Positions 33,201 through 49,700 are shown, numbered from the stretch's first letter. The stretch: DNA of 64,000 nucleotides from Gorsachius magnificus (GCA_034008185.1 CM067104.1:558001-622000), one strand, 5' to 3'. The notes: a model not told the origin generated them from the letters alone. A program made the numbers and translations.

Positions 33201-34202
33201 GCTCCTGCGAGTCGAAGTTCAGCCCCATGGGGCCGGGGGTGCCATTGCCCCAGAACTCCTGCCCGGCCCCCCGCAGGTTAGTGCCGTGCCCCGGGGATGC
33301 CGGCTGGGACCCCCCAGCGACGCCGTTGAGCGGGAACTGTGCGAGGCCGGGGAGCGGGGGGGTGGCGGGGCTGCTGTCCTTGAGGCTGCCGGCGGGCGGG
33401 TACGGCGCGTAGTCCCAGAGGCAGTCGTAGGCGCGGAGGGGCGGCGTGCCGGCGGGCGGCGAGCTGGGGGTGAAGGTCCCTGAAGTACTGGGGTGAGATA
33501 CAGTAGAGAAGCCATTGACATTCATGCCCCCGTTCAGACCTGCGAGGGAGCCAGAGGAGAGACAGCCGGGTCAGCGGCGCGGCAGGAGCATTTCTCGACA
33601 CCCCCCCCCCCCACACACCTCGTGCGGAGCCGGCCAGACCCCACCAGCAGCAGGCGAGAGGGTTTGAGGACAGACGGACGACCTGTCCCTGTGGTCACTG
33701 AGCCCCCCGCCCCGCCGGTGCCCACCCCCACCCCCCCCCCAGAGTGGCCACTGCTGGTGCCTGGACAGAGCTGGGCAGTCGCACCCCAAGACCCCCCCTG
33801 GGCTCAACTCCCCACTCGGCAAAAGCGGCCCCGGGGCTTCGCCAGCCTCAGGCCGAGAGCTGCAGGACGCCGGGGATTAGCCGAGCGCTTGGCAGGGCTG
33901 CGCCGGATCAGCTGACCGGCCAAATCCACGCAGAGACCCCGTTCTGCCATGGCTGCTTTTCTAGGCCAAGGCGATGGCAGGCACGCAACAGACCCCCAGC
34001 CCCCGGGGAGCTGCCACTGGCCCCGGCCCCTCTGTCCCCAGCACCCCGGCCCCGGGGGACACTTACTTTTCCCTTGCGGGGGGAAGCTGAGCGGGGAGCC
34101 GTGGGTGAAGGGGCTGTCCCCTGAGGCAGGCGTGGGTTTCGGTCCTGAGGCAGCGGGTGCAGAGGAAAGGCCAGTGAAGTTAAAATGGTTGTTTGTTTCC
34201 AT
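24226..34202 (-). CDS. BAZ2A: BAZ2A / TIP5, NoRC chromatin-remodelling subunit
   Basis: BAZ2A pairs with SMARCA5 in NoRC and silences rRNA genes. The start at 34202 gives METNNHFNFTGLSSAP. Order of domains: acidic N-terminus (34202-34068, 33540-32960, 32583-32396, 31829-31698, 31293-31076); MBD-like TAM domain in 30998-30937, 30856-30748 (RREVRIKKGNHRWQGETWYY) and 30596-30494; AT-hooks in 30420-30210 (KRGRPRN, KRGRGRPPK); basic coiled exons 30123-29603 (RRLEERRRQQLILEEMKKPT); DDT domain 29523-29268 (FLQSYGKVLGFDPAKDVPSL); WHIM region 28901-28457; 28262-27695 (LLHSSQMLRAASLGQDRYRR); AT-hook and acidic exon 27623-27042; 26716-26491; 26402-25750; 25678-25543; PHD finger 25440-25293 (CLVCRRGDDDEHLLLCDGCD, then GDWFCSVC); 25192-24963; bromodomain 24880-24735 and 24394-24226 (VFDNCQTFNEDDSDVGKAGH). 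About 28 expected codons are missing after ALHPG beside the poly-G run at about 26297. Confidence 0.97.
24425..24720. repeat. Minisatellite in a BAZ2A intron
   Basis: About nine to ten degenerate units of 25-35 bases of the form (A)CCCCCCCAATCCCCATCCCCA followed by GCAGGGA, filling most of the intron that splits the bromodomain. Confidence 0.8.
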
Positions 34203-36650
34203 TTCTGCAGGGGGGAGAAGAGGCACCGGGGTCAACCGCCAGCAGGGACCAGGGCTGCCAGCACGGCAAGGGACCGGCCCGGCCACCCACCACCGGGAAC
34301 CCTCGGGGCAGAGCTGCTCCCTGTGACAGGGAGCCTGGGAAGCGCCGGGTCCCCAGCCCAGGGCAGGGCGAGCTCCCGACCTGGAGATCAACGGAAACGT
34401 GGGGAGGGGGTCAGGGAGGGCGAGGAGCATGGGCGAAAGCCCCCCGGGACCACAGTGCCCCCCGCCAGGCCCCTGGCACAGCGGAGGCGCCGCCGTCTCT
34501 GCTGCGCGGCGGCCCAGGCCCGGCAGCCCCAGCAGGACGAGCCAGCACCTGCGTGAGCGCAGCTCGTCACCGCGCTCCAGCGTCCCTGGGGACGGCCGTC
34601 ACCGAGAAACCCCGCTTGCCACCCGCCCGCGCTTCTTCCCACGTTAAACTCAAGCGCTTGGCTCCCTGGCGCCGCCATCCCAGGGCCCCGGCACGGGGCG
34701 AAGCCGCGGGAGCTCCTGCAGGCTCAGCTGGCGGAGCCGTGGGGGCCGTTTCCCAGCAAAGCAGTCCCCCCCTCCCTGAGCAGCTCCGTGACCCCGCGGG
34801 GCCCCGGCACAGCCCAGCGGCTCCCTGGGGAACGCTGTGCTCCCGGCACACAAACGCCGTGGCAGCCGGTGCCCCCACTGCAGCCACGATCCCCTCCAGC
34901 CAGGGGGGGACCTGAGCCCCCTCTGCCCCATCCGCAGGGACGCCTCCGCGGCAGCCACCCAAGGCAGGATCCAGCCTGGCCTCGTGTCACAGCCAGGAGC
35001 TGCTGGTGACCTTCACCGCTCAGGAGGAGCAGACACCCCCCTCCAAACCGGAGAACCACGAGGAGGGCTCGTGGCGGGGGCCAGCAGCGGGACAGCACGC
35101 TGCCGTGCCACCCAAGGGGGTCCCGGCACGTGGGGCGGACAGCGGGGGGGGGAGCCGAGGCCCTGCAAGCCCAGCTGATGAAATGGGAACCCCGGTGCTG
35201 GCGTCCCCCCGTTCCCCATGGGGCGTCCCCCCGTCCCACCGCGCACACTTTGAGCCTGCCCCTCGGCCAAGGCAGCACCGGCTCCGCCGACCTCTCCGGA
35301 AGGGCCAACGCTGCCACGCTCGGCAGGCGCGGCGCTTCAGCGGCAGCCTGTGGCACGGCCCATGTTGAAACCCAGGCGGGGATTTCATCACACCCTCGGC
35401 CGTGTCAGCCGGTGCCCCGTCGGGGGCTGGAGGGGCCGGGGGTGCCGAGCGCCCTCCTGGCCGGCTGGGGACACCGGTGATTCATCTGCCAGAGAAACCC
35501 GAATGGGCGGTGACGCAGCTGCCACACGCACGTCGCCGGTCCTGGACATCCTGGAGTGGCCCCACAGCCACCCCCCCCACACCCCCCCCCCCAAACCCGT
35601 GAGCCGGGGGCTGGCGCAGCCCGGCCCCTGCCCTGATCCCAGCCAGGAACCCCCCCGGCCGGCGCGGGGAAACCGGCCGCAGGGAGGCTGAAAAAAAGAA
35701 AAAGCCTTTCCGGTCCCACCCCACGTACGCCGTGCCAGCTGGGAACGCCGCCGCTGGCTTTTGGAGGTCAGAGGAGGCGGCAAAGGGACGTGCCAGAACC
35801 GGACAGGTGGCGGCTGCAGGTCAGCGCCGCAAACTGGGATGGACTGGGCACACGCCAAGCGTGAGGAGGGGGCCGGAGCAGAGGCTGCCGCAGGGAGCGC
35901 GGCCGGGAGAGAAGCACCGTGGTTCAGAGGGGAAAATAAAGGGGTGGGAATTAACTACAGCAAGGGCAGAGGGGCTGGGAGGGAGCGGCTGAGCCGCGGG
36001 GCCGGGCTCCAGCCGTGGCAGCACCGTCCGTGTCGGCTGCAGATGCCTCAGGACAGGGACCGGGGGCTGCGGCACTGCCGCACGTGCCAGCTCGCCCTCG
36101 CTCTGGGGACAAACGGGGCCCAGCCCCGGTGTGGGGACACCCTGGGCCCTGCGGGTGCCGGAGCCGCCCTCGGCATCGTTGGGAGCCCGGCCAGCGCCGG
36201 GCGCGGTGCGGGCAGAGGCCGTCGCCTCCTGCCCAGGGCTGGGGCTCCTGCCCGCCACGGCCCGCTCCCCCCGCCAGGCAGCACGTGACAGCGCGGAGCC
36301 ACAAACTGGGCCACGGCGCGTAACCGGAGCTGGCGGCGAGCGGGCGAGGTGAGGAGGGCGAGGGCCGGGGACGCAGCCAGCCCCGGGGATGCGCCCGCCG
36401 TGGGGTGGGAGCCTCCGGCACGGCTGGGGTCTCACCGGCGGTGACGAGGTGGCTGCGGGGGGGGGGGGCTGATCCCCACATCCCACTGGAGGGGACAGAG
36501 CCAAAATGGCAGCACCCCCCCGCCCCGGGGTTAGAGCCCAAACCTGGTGGCAGCGGTGGCACCCACCAGCCCCGGGGCTCCTGATGGCTGCGGGTGCCAG
36601 GCAGGGACACGGGGCACGGGCGGGCAGGGACCGCCCGGGGGTCCCGGAGC
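34203..36650. other. BAZ2A 5' intronic sequence
   Basis: About 2.4 kb between the first coding exon of BAZ2A and its CpG-island promoter. No conserved exon, RNA gene or interspersed repeat recognised. Presumed intron. Confidence 0.5.
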
Positions 36651-38350
36651 TGCGGGCCCGGGGGGGTGGGGGGGCCGCTTACCCGGTGCCGTTGCCCTGG
36701 CGGGGAGCGCGGCCCCCCCGGCCCGGCAGCCCCGGGAGCGAGGCGCGACCTGATTAAAAAGGACGTTTCAAAAACAACGAGACGCAACACCCGGCTGCCA
36801 TTTCCCGGCCCTTCCGGGGGGGGGGGGGCGGACCGGACCGGGGGCCGGCCGCCCCCGGGACCGGCCCCCCCCCCCCGCAGCGCCACACCGGCGGGGACCC
36901 CCCGGTCCCGCGGCAAGGAGACACCCCCCCCCCCGCCGGGTCTCGCGGGGAAAAGGGGGAACGCCCCGCCCCCACTTGCTGCCGCGGGGGGGTCCCGGGC
37001 CGGGGGGGGGGGCGGGGGGGGGGGCGGCGGACCGAATGGGGCGGGGGGGACGCGACACGGTGCGGGGGGGAGGGGGGAGCTTTCTCCGGCGTCCGGGACG
37101 GGAACGCGGGGGGAACCGCGCCGGCCACCGGGGCCGAGGGCCCGGGCTCCCCACGGTTCCGGGCCGGGGCCCCCGGACGGGTCGGGCCCGGACGCCTCAC
37201 CGGGAGGGAGCGGGGGGGGTCGCCGGTAAGGGGGGAGGGGGGGGGGTTCGCCGGGCCCCGGGATGCGGGGGGAGGGGGGATCTCACCGAAGTCGGGAAAG
37301 GGGAGGGGGGGGGGGAGGTGTCCCCGGGGCCGCCAGCGGCCTCGCGCCGGGCCCCAACCGCCGCTCCCCCCCCCCCCCCCAGCCGTTAACGGCCGCCGCG
37401 CACCGCGACCCCCCGGCCCCGACCCCGCACCTGGCAGGCGGCGGCGCGGGCCCGGCGGGCGCCCCGGGCCCGGCTCAGGCGGCGCGGGGCGGGACGCGGC
37501 TCCGCATGGCGCGGCCCCTCCGCGCGGACCGGGCCGGGCCGGGCCGCAGCGCACCGGGCCCGCGGAGCCGAACCAGCGGCGCAGGGCAGGAAGCGCCTCG
37601 CGCCGCCGGGCGGTCCCAGCCCCGCCCCCCGCAAACACGTCACCGCCGCCGCGATGGCGCACCGGGAGCGGCGCCGGGTCACCGGGGGCGGGCCGCGCGC
37701 CCACGTGGGAGGGGATCCCCGCCCCCGGCGGGGTCAGGGCGGGGGGAATCCCCACGCGGGGCCGCCCCCCCCCCTCCCCCGCCCCGGGTCCCCCCCCTGC
37801 TTCCCCCGGGGCCGCCCCCCCCCCCCCCGGGGCCGCCCTCCCCCTGCCCCCCCCCAGGCACGGCCCGATCCCTGAGAACGGCGGCGCCGCGCGGGGCAGG
37901 GGCCGGGGGCGCCTCGGGGCAGCGGGGGGAGAAGGGGGTCCCGGGGCGGGGGGGGGGGGGGGGGGCCTGTCCCGGGGCGGCCCCGGGGGATGGGGGGGAA
38001 ATCCCTGCCCGGTGCGGGGGCGGGGGGCCCGGCCCGAGGGTTCCCGCTGCAGCGCCGGGGGGCCCCGGTGCAGCCGGCCCGGCGTCGGGGGGGCTCCCGG
38101 TGCGGGGGGGGGGGGGGGGGGGGGGGCGTACCCCTCGCCGGGGCCCGTCTCACGCGCTCCGTACCTGGGGGCGGCGGTGCCGGCCCCGCGTCCCGCCCGG
38201 CCCGGCGCGGAGCGGAGCCGGTGGCGGAGCCGGAGCCGGGCGGAGCCGCAGGTGCTCCCGGCCGCGCGTGATGTCAGCGGCCGCCGCCGCCCCCCCCGCC
38301 GCTCGGGACGCGCCGCCATTTAAAGGGACCGCGGCCCTCTGCGGCGGGGG
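36650..38350 (-). promoter_or_regulatory. BAZ2A: BAZ2A CpG-island promoter, several possible first exons
   Basis: 1.7 kb of CpG-dense sequence. Minus-strand donor-like sites occur at about 36667 (GG|GTAAGC), 37202 (CCCG|GTGAGG), 37433 (CCAG|GTGCGG) and 38164 (CCAG|GTACGG), suggesting alternative noncoding first exons. A CRE variant TGATGTCA lies at 38269-38276. None of the exons is proven. The interval 38350-38940 to its right holds no recognised feature. Confidence 0.55.
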
Positions 38351-38946
38351 GGGGGGGGAGCTGGGGGTTCCCCCTCAACAGGCCCCCCCCCGCCCCCCCC
38401 GGCTGCCCCGGCTGGACCCCCCTATCCCGCAGCCCCTGGGGGGGGGGGGGGGGGGGGTCGGCCCAGCCCCCGGCGCGCAGGGGGTGTCTCGGTGCCCCCG
38501 GGGCAGGGCGCGGCCGGTGCTGGAGCCCCTCGCAGGGGAGGGCCGGGCCGGCGCGGCCCCCCGGGACCCCTCGGACAAAGCCGCAGGCGGCGGCTCTTTG
38601 TGCTGCGGAGGTGGACCAGAGCAGGGGGGGGGGGAACGGACACTGACAGGAGCCCAGCATCTGCCACCCCCCCACCGCCTCCAGGCATGGCGGTGGCCCC
38701 ACGGGAGGCGGGGGGGGTCCCTCCCCACTTTTGGGCCCCCCCCCCAGGCTGTGGGTTCCCGCAGCTGAGCCCAGACTCCAGAGCAGCCCCTCCCTGTGCC
38801 CCTCCTGCTGCCCCCTGCCCCACGGCAACAGGGAGCCCCCGGGGGGATCCCCAATCCCGGGGGGGTGTGGGTGTGTGTCACAAATCCCCCAACCCCTTCA
38901 GACTGGGAGCCACAACACACAGCACTCCAGATGTTTTCACCGATGT

Positions 38947-38952
38947 TTTATT
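38947..38952 (-). terminator. ATP5F1B: ATP5F1B polyadenylation signal AATAAA
   Basis: AATAAA on the minus strand about 70 bases after the ATP5F1B stop codon, within a locally AT-rich stretch. Confidence 0.8.
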
Positions 38953-39020
38953 GGAAACGTTAAATACTGGGGGGGTCCGGCCCCAGAGGGAGCCGGGGGG
39001 GGGCAGCGGGGGGCAAGCCC

Positions 39021-42410
<3,390 letters not shown>

Positions 42411-42415
42411 TAGCG

Positions 42416-42574
42416 CACGTGACCCGCCGCCGTGCGCGCCCATTGGGCGCCGCGCTGTCCGCATTGGCTCTCCCATTGGCCAGAGCTGCCTCGGCGCTCG
42501 CTTTCCGCCTCCTGGCGATTGGGCCGTGGCTCTTATCCGTCAAGTAACGCCGCGAATTGATAGGGCGGGATTGG
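42416..42574 (-). promoter_or_regulatory. ATP5F1B: ATP5F1B promoter: five CCAAT boxes and an E-box
   Basis: Minus-strand CCAAT sequences at 42442-42446, 42463-42467, 42475-42479, 42518-42522 and 42570-42574, plus CACGTG at 42416-42421 immediately before exon 1, in a CpG island with no TATA box. Multiple NF-Y sites and a USF/MYC-type E-box fit a strongly expressed housekeeping promoter. Confidence 0.75.
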
Positions 42575-42893
42575 CGGGAAGGGGCGGGCGCGGCCGAGGG
42601 GTACCGGAAGCAGCGGCGCACGTGCCCCGCGCTTGCCCTTGGGGCGAGCGCCGTGACCGCGGCCTCCCCGGTGCCCCCCCCCCCCGGCGCGGGGACCACC
42701 GGTGCCCGATCCCCAAGCGCCCGCCGCGGCCCCCCCGGTGCCCGATCCCCGCAGCCCGAGCGCGGCGCGGGGGGCCCCCGGCACTGCCCCCAGGTGCCCG
42801 CAGCAGCGAACCGGGGCTACCCCGCCGGGCGAGGAGGCCACCGCGGAAGACCCAGGGGCCCAGGCGGAAGGAGAGCCAGGGAGTCTTCAACAG

Positions 42894-43714
42894 TTTATTA
42901 GAAAGAATGTAGACATTAAAAAAAATCCCCGCTGCTCTGAACAGAAATTGAGGTTTTTCAGCCCAGTTAGAAGTCGCCCGTGCACGCCCCAGGGTCTGCC
43001 ACTCACTTCCACGCCCACAGTGCAAATAGGATTTGGTCAAATGTAGAGCGACACCAAGCAGGCAGGGCCCCGGGCGGCCAGAGGGGGAAGATGGAAGCGG
43101 GGGCCAGGCCCCAGCCGCCTACGGCGGGGCGGGGGCATACGACTCGCGATGAAACACCAAATGAGGAGAAATCGGGTTTCCTTTTCAGTACAAACTTTAG
43201 TGGAAACAGAGCTGAAGCCACCACAGAGGTACCGCACAGCGCCTGCGGAATTGTGTGAGCCAATGACACCATCCTTGGTTCAAGCCAGTTTTGTTCCCGG
43301 TACAACCGTACAATTTCAGGCCGCAGAGAGGGGGGGGGAAAATGCTCATTTACCACCAGGGGTAAATTCAGGATTCTCCCATTGTAATTTTATCTGCTAC
43401 GAGGCAAGGAGGCTCTGTAAACTTTATTGCAACTGTTCTGTATCGATTGCCTAAACCTCAATGGGGTTTGTTTTGTTTTTTTTTTGTTTTGGAAGTCTGG
43501 AAAACGGTTCATGCATATCGTTATTGCCTCTCGTGGCTTAAGACCGCCCCCTGCAATGGTACACACCTACCATCAGTGAAGCCATTTAAAATGGACTGAA
43601 AATGGGTTAAAGGATGCAGGATCTCCCTTTAGGGCTATCAACTCAGGAATTCTTATCTCAATTATGAAATGTGATGAAGTTCTTTCCCCAAACCCTGAAG
43701 ACGACAGTTTTTCT
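42894..43714 (-). other. PTGES3: PTGES3 3' UTR, poly(A) signal at 42894-42899
   Basis: Sequence after the PTGES3 stop ending at a minus-strand AATAAA (42894-42899). From about 43140 on it is AT-richer than most of the window, like other conserved 3' UTRs. The poly(A) site lies only about 320 bases from the ATP5F1B CCAAT cluster. Confidence 0.7.
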
Positions 43715-46700
43715 TACTCCAGATCCGGCATTTCTAGAGAGAAAAAGAACAGCGTTAGTGGGTGGGTATGTGGTGGGGTTTTTTTTTGTTTGTTTGTTTT
43801 TTTAAAAAGCCACCAGGAGCCCCACTGTATCCCAAGGGACAGAAGCAGAAGATCCAGCCCTCACCAAGAAGGCTCAGGGCCTCCGACCTCAGCCCCGAAG
43901 CACGGAGCTGGCTCTTTGCAGGGAAGATCTGTGCGCAGCCACTGCTGCAGAGAAGCTGCTCGAGTAAGGCCAGCGCCACGCACACTGGTGGCCCCCGCAC
44001 GTGCCCGCTGCTGCTCTTAAAGGCCAAAGCCTCCCCAGGACTGCAGCTGGCTGGGAAGGTCAAACTGGTATTTTGTGCTGGTGTGGAAAGGCTTTCGCTA
44101 GATTATGTCGTCTCACACCGCTCAGGCAAGGCACTTGCGTTAGCGTGCAGCCAGGATTTAGCGAGACTGACAGGACAGAACGTCTGCTGGCCCTTGCTCG
44201 AGGCTCTTGCTCCACTAGGAGCATCCAGTGAGCGCTCACGCTGCTGCACAGCATGCAGAAACAAAGGAGAACGTCAACTTACTTTCATCATCGCTGTCTG
44301 GTGAGTCCTGGAAAAGAGAAGCAGCATTAACTGGAGCAGGCTGTGCTTGCAGGCGCTTTTCCCTCTCCCACCACTAACCCAGCAACGAGCCGCCCTTGCG
44401 GAGGTCCAGTGGCAAGCGTGCTCTCCATCAGAGCGTGTGCTTGGAGGAACTCCAGGTTCCTCAGGACATGCTTAGTTTGGCCTCACTGGCCAGAGCCTAC
44501 AGACCCATCGCTGCAGAGGGCGACACCAAGCTGGCCGAGCACCGCAAGCGCCGACACCATGGCCCTCAGTACCGCTGCTGGAGGGGAGGGAGGGGACTTT
44601 TGCTAGATGCCATGGTTTATCCAGACAAGGTTTGCTGCAGTTTTAACAGCGCTGAAGAGGGAATGCAAGTTTGACTTCAGCGAGCAGCAGTGAATGTGCA
44701 GGGCGCTGCGCCAGCCCTGCATCTCTTTACTGCAAACAAAGTACTTACATCATCTGCCCCATCTACTTCCGGCAAGTCTACGTCATCATCTCCGCCCATG
44801 TTGTTCATCATCTGTTCCAGAGAGATAATAGCCATGTTACAGGGTGAAGCCAGCTACACTCTCTCTCTACACAAGCTAGGGGAGCACTGTAAAAATCTAA
44901 AAACTGGTTATGACTGTTACGACCAAGAGCCACCAGCTGCACCTACGAAGAAATTACAAGGTGAACATGCAAAAAAATTTAAATTGCCTTGCAAACCAAC
45001 ACACCGGCACACTGAGTTTGTGCTGGCACCTACAACAGGACAGGCATTCACTTAATATTTGGTAGCAAGCACAAACTGGACATGTCACTGCCGTGCCGGC
45101 AGCCCACGGCACAGGGTGAAGCTGGCAACGGCTGCACCCCAGCGAACCAGCAGAGCCTGCAGAGAGCAGCAGCCAGGAAAGCACCAGGAATGTCGAGGAA
45201 GACTCATCCTACGGCTGTCAGTCCCTGCTTGCCTGCGCACAGCCCAGAAGGAAGCCCAAACCTCCAGGTACTCGTCTTCTCATACCTCAGAAAAGCGATC
45301 AAAATTGGACATGTCTTCATCTGAATCATCTTCCCAGTCTTTCCAGTTGTTGAAGTCCACACTGAGCCAGTTGAGCTGCAGAGCAACACAAGAAGTTATT
45401 TAAGGACAAGCAAGTAACGAGCTGTTACTGCTCAGATAAAGGAAGGTTAATAAGAGCTACCATTCTTATCAGAAGCACAGTAAGTGACCCACTAACTGCT
45501 TCGTAATTTAAACATGACCCAAATATGAAACAAAATTAAAAACCGGGGGAGGCAAGAGGCGCTACCGCCCTGGCCACCAAGGAGCCCAAACCCACCTTTG
45601 CCCTCTCTTTTGTTAACCTTGGCCATGCCTGGCCAGATTCTCCTTTTCGTAAACAACACAAGATAGATCTGTCTGTTCTTTTATGCTTTGATTCCTGAAA
45701 AAGAAGAGAGCACCTATCCGTTAGTGCAATAGTCGCTAACTGCTTACATGAGACTCGTCTGTCCTAAGCCATCAACTTATTCTTTGTCCTGAAAAACACC
45801 ACCCAGAGATGCTTCACAGATGTGAGTCTGAGCACGCTCTCGGGGCCTAAGGAACAGTCGCCCACGGCACGGGAAGCAGCCTAAAGAACGGACGGTGTTT
45901 TTCAGGATACAGCAGCAAGCACACGGGAAGAGGGGAGTCCAGAGGATACTTACATTTGGATCAATATTATTAAAAAGGTCAATTTCGTTTAAATGTTTAA
46001 AGTTATCACTTCCTCCAAGACAACTGTTAAGAGAAAAAAATGCTGGTGTTTAGCAGGGGTCTTAAGGAACAAACAGGCTTCATTAACAGAACTTGCTACT
46101 TTAAGAAAAAAGTTCTCATCAGCACCAGCACAGCCTCTGGTGTTACCCCCCCCCCGCCTTGGGCCCAAGGTGCTTACCTGAACGTGAGTTTGGATTTTTC
46201 AAAATTTACATTAACGTCTTTACTGTCTTCAACGCAAAATTCAATAAAGACATAGTCCCTTCGGTCGTACCACTTCGCAGAAGCAGGCTGCCTGTGAACA
46301 GACCATTAAAGAGGAGTTCTAATCCAGTTTCGTATCTTTTATCCGCACTGCCGGTGAACATTAACATCGTCTCTCCTTACACTGCTCCTGAGGCATTCCT
46401 AGCTTATTATTAACAACCTTTAAAAGGCACTTACAGCTGAAAAAAGATGCAAATAATAAAGAGATATAACGCATTCGGCACATATTGCCCCCCAAAAGCT
46501 TGTGCTGATGTTCCTTGAAGGACCTATCAAAACTTGAGACACCAAAATAAGTGTTACAGCAATCAAGACCAGGACAAACTTCCAAGATTAGCTACCAGTC
46601 ACCTCTAACAGCTGCAGAGGCAGCCTTAGTTGTGCTTTTGTCACCCAAAGCATTAGAACCCCAACACACAACTGCTGAAAAGCCCAGTTTTGGACATCGA

Positions 46701-49700
46701 TACTACTGAAAAACAGCATCCCATGCTCCTCGGTAACCTTCTGGCTTTCCAAAACCACCTCAGTAACCTTCTGGCTTTGTGCAACCACCGCAACAAGCAA
46801 CAGCCTGTCCAGGGCACCCAAAAACGCCGCAGGACTCTTGACCAACTCTTGTGCGTGCACGGTTCTACAGCAAGAACTCACCTGCAACGCTCGGGTGCGG
46901 CCATACTCAACCGGCTGGTGAGAGCGGCCCCGGCTCGGCACGCCCTGGCCCTGGGCTCCCCACCGCTTTCAGTTTTTCTCCTGGCAACTCAGGCCAAGCC
47001 CACAACCGCATGCCTGCATTCCAGGAGAAAGCAAACAGCCGCCCAGCACGAGCGGCTGTTGCTAAGGCACAGGTGGCCATGGGTGCTTCTCAAACTTCGG
47101 CTATCGTCCAGAGGGACAAGATCAAAGCTGGGATTTCATAGCTAATGCCCCTGCAGAGAAGACCTCAAAGTCGGGCTGAGGGTAAACGCTGCAAGCCGGA
47201 TGGTCACTTGCCCTGACATTTATTGCAACTCCACTGACTACAGGAAGCTGAAGCACACAAGGACACAAAGAAAGCCAATGTTCCCCTCCGTATGTGACAG
47301 AGCCAGCTTCCACTTCACGCCCTGAGGAGCAGATGTTTGATCTCTGTATCGCGCCCTAAGCACTACAGCACAGTGACCTGACAAAGGAGTACTTACCTTT
47401 CCAGAGTATTTAAGGTGACCATTGCTAAACTCCCCAAAAAATCCCCGCGCCCTCGCCCCACGGCTTGTTCCTGCCCTTCTCCCAGCAGAACCATCCATGT
47501 ATCTGTGGGATGAAGAGAATCGGGACCCAGCCCGGGGAAAACCCAGCCCAGCCAGCGTCGAGCCCCATCAGCACTACAAGTACTCTGCCGTTCAGCTGTA
47601 CAGACACTGGTGCCAGCTCAAGGAGAGGCCCACACAGCGGCAGAAGCGGCCGCGACTGCCTCTTCCAGCATTAGCACCCATTTTAAGTGCAGAAAACATC
47701 CGATCAGAGGCCAGTAACAGAACATTTAACTTCTGAGAGCTTAAAACCCAAGTAGTTTCTGAATGCAACCTTTAGTTTCGAGCACGATACTGTCCCACTG
47801 GGCGCACCGCTAATGCTTCTTCTTCTAGCAGCATTTTTAAGAAATGCTCCATTTTTAGGAAACGCCTCTACTTACTCAGGTAAAGTACAAGAGCAGAGCA
47901 ATAATTTTCTTGCTCTGGTATTTGTAATTCCTTATTGGACACAAGTTTCCTCTTCTAATAGGGAATGACTCTCAGGAGAAAAAAAAAAAAAAAGAGCAGA
48001 TGAGAAACAACCTGCTCTGTTCCCTCTGTGTTTGGGCAGCCATCCCTCACAGCGCTGGAAGACAAAACCCCACTGCGCAGGACTCGGTACATCACTCAAG
48101 TGTGCTGTTATCAGAACAGAAATCTCACTGTCCCTGCTCACGATGATGCAGGGGCTCCTGCTGAATAGCACTAACGCTCCGCAAACATTTTCAATGTCAA
48201 TGGAGATATCTCCGGCCTTCCCAGGGAGCCGCACGCATTCCTCAGCCTCGTAGCTTTCGTCTGGCCGTGACCTCGGTATCTTTGCCAAGATCAGGGGTTT
48301 TGTAGCCTGTTCACAGCACTTCCAAACACTGTCCTAGAACTGAAGGAAACCTTGCACGCATTCGAGCTACAGAAAGGAATGAAGGAGACCAAAGTAAATT
48401 CATTAGGACGTAATTCATGTTTCTAACACTAAATATATGCTGCCTCCCCAGATACTTACCACCCTAATGTGCCTACTGTAGCTAAAGCTATGCTGGAGTT
48501 GCCTCTCATTGTTTTTATCTGCTTTTCAAATCTCTCCTCCTCCCAGAGGGCGGATGGAAACCTTCCGTTGGCTGCCCGTGAAGCGCTTTAGTCAGGACTT
48601 GCCATTCAAACCCGTAATGCAGGTCACATTGGAACTGCTAACCAAAGTTACGGACAAGACGGAAGTCGGAGCTCATTTGCGTTGCCTGCCCACAGGGAGA
48701 TTCCTAGGAAGCAACTGCATGCATGGAAGCCCATGGTGAAGGGTGCACGTGCTCCGAGCACTTGCGAGATGGTTCCCCCCTGCACCCACAGAAAAATTTC
48801 TGTTTTCTTACAGGCACTGAGAAACACTGCCAGGACTCCTCAGCACAGGCACCTCTTACACGGTGAGCCGAACGTCTCCTCCTGCTTGCTCAACCAAACT
48901 CATCCCGGGGGACCTCAGCCTTATGCCAGCAGCATCAGTCTGAGCACGCGCTTCGGTTATTTATCATCCCCGCGTCCTAATGGGATGCAGATTTCTTTGA
49001 AACAGAGAACTGAATTTAAACACGCTACATCCCATGTAGCAATAAACCACGTGCAGCCCAGGGAAGAAGTCGCCCGCATTCCACATTCAGCAAGGATTTC
49101 TTCTGTCAAATCCACCTCTGCTGCCACCCCCACGGTTTGGTGGCTTCCTAACAGATACAGCCACCACGCATCCGCATTTGACCATCTCTGGTCATCCCCT
49201 TCACAAGACAGTGACAACGGTAGCGCAGAACAGGTTCTAGAAGCTTCACAGCAGCAGTTTGGTGCTGATGGGCAACGTGCAGGCTCAGCTTCACCCGAGA
49301 GACCTCGCTTCTCCGTCCAACCCACGGGGGCTCTGCGATGGGCTGCCCGCGACGCCAGGAGCTGTAGCGGTGGCGCGGATGCCCCGGTCTCCACAGCCAC
49401 AGAAGCAGCTTCTTACACGCTGTTCTCACAAGCGGAGCCTCAAGTCTTCCTGCCGGCGGTCCAGTGCCATTCAAGAAGTTTCCAAACCTGTCCTCGTGCT
49501 TCCTTGTCCACGCTGTAGACTGCGCCCATTGAAAGCCCATCTTTGGTTCCCGGAAAGTATCCTGACAATTCCTACAGTTTGAGGACACTGCAAGAGTCAT
49601 CTGCTGAACCAGACTTCCGCCCAGACAGCAGTAAGGAACCTGTTCTACACAGCTGGCTTTGCTGTCATTTATATGCCCCAGAAAGGCGCTTTTTTTTTTT

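Noticed and set aside
36754..38319. 521-residue minus frame (and a plus frame of similar size) across a CpG island
   Set aside because: Composition is only Pro/Gly/Arg/Ala, there is no homology, and the position is a CpG-island promoter; expected by chance in such sequence.
47238..49600. Several 90-150 residue frames in PTGES3 intron 1
   Set aside because: No recognisable domain, no consistent splice structure, and no similarity to any gene expected between PTGES3 and NACA.
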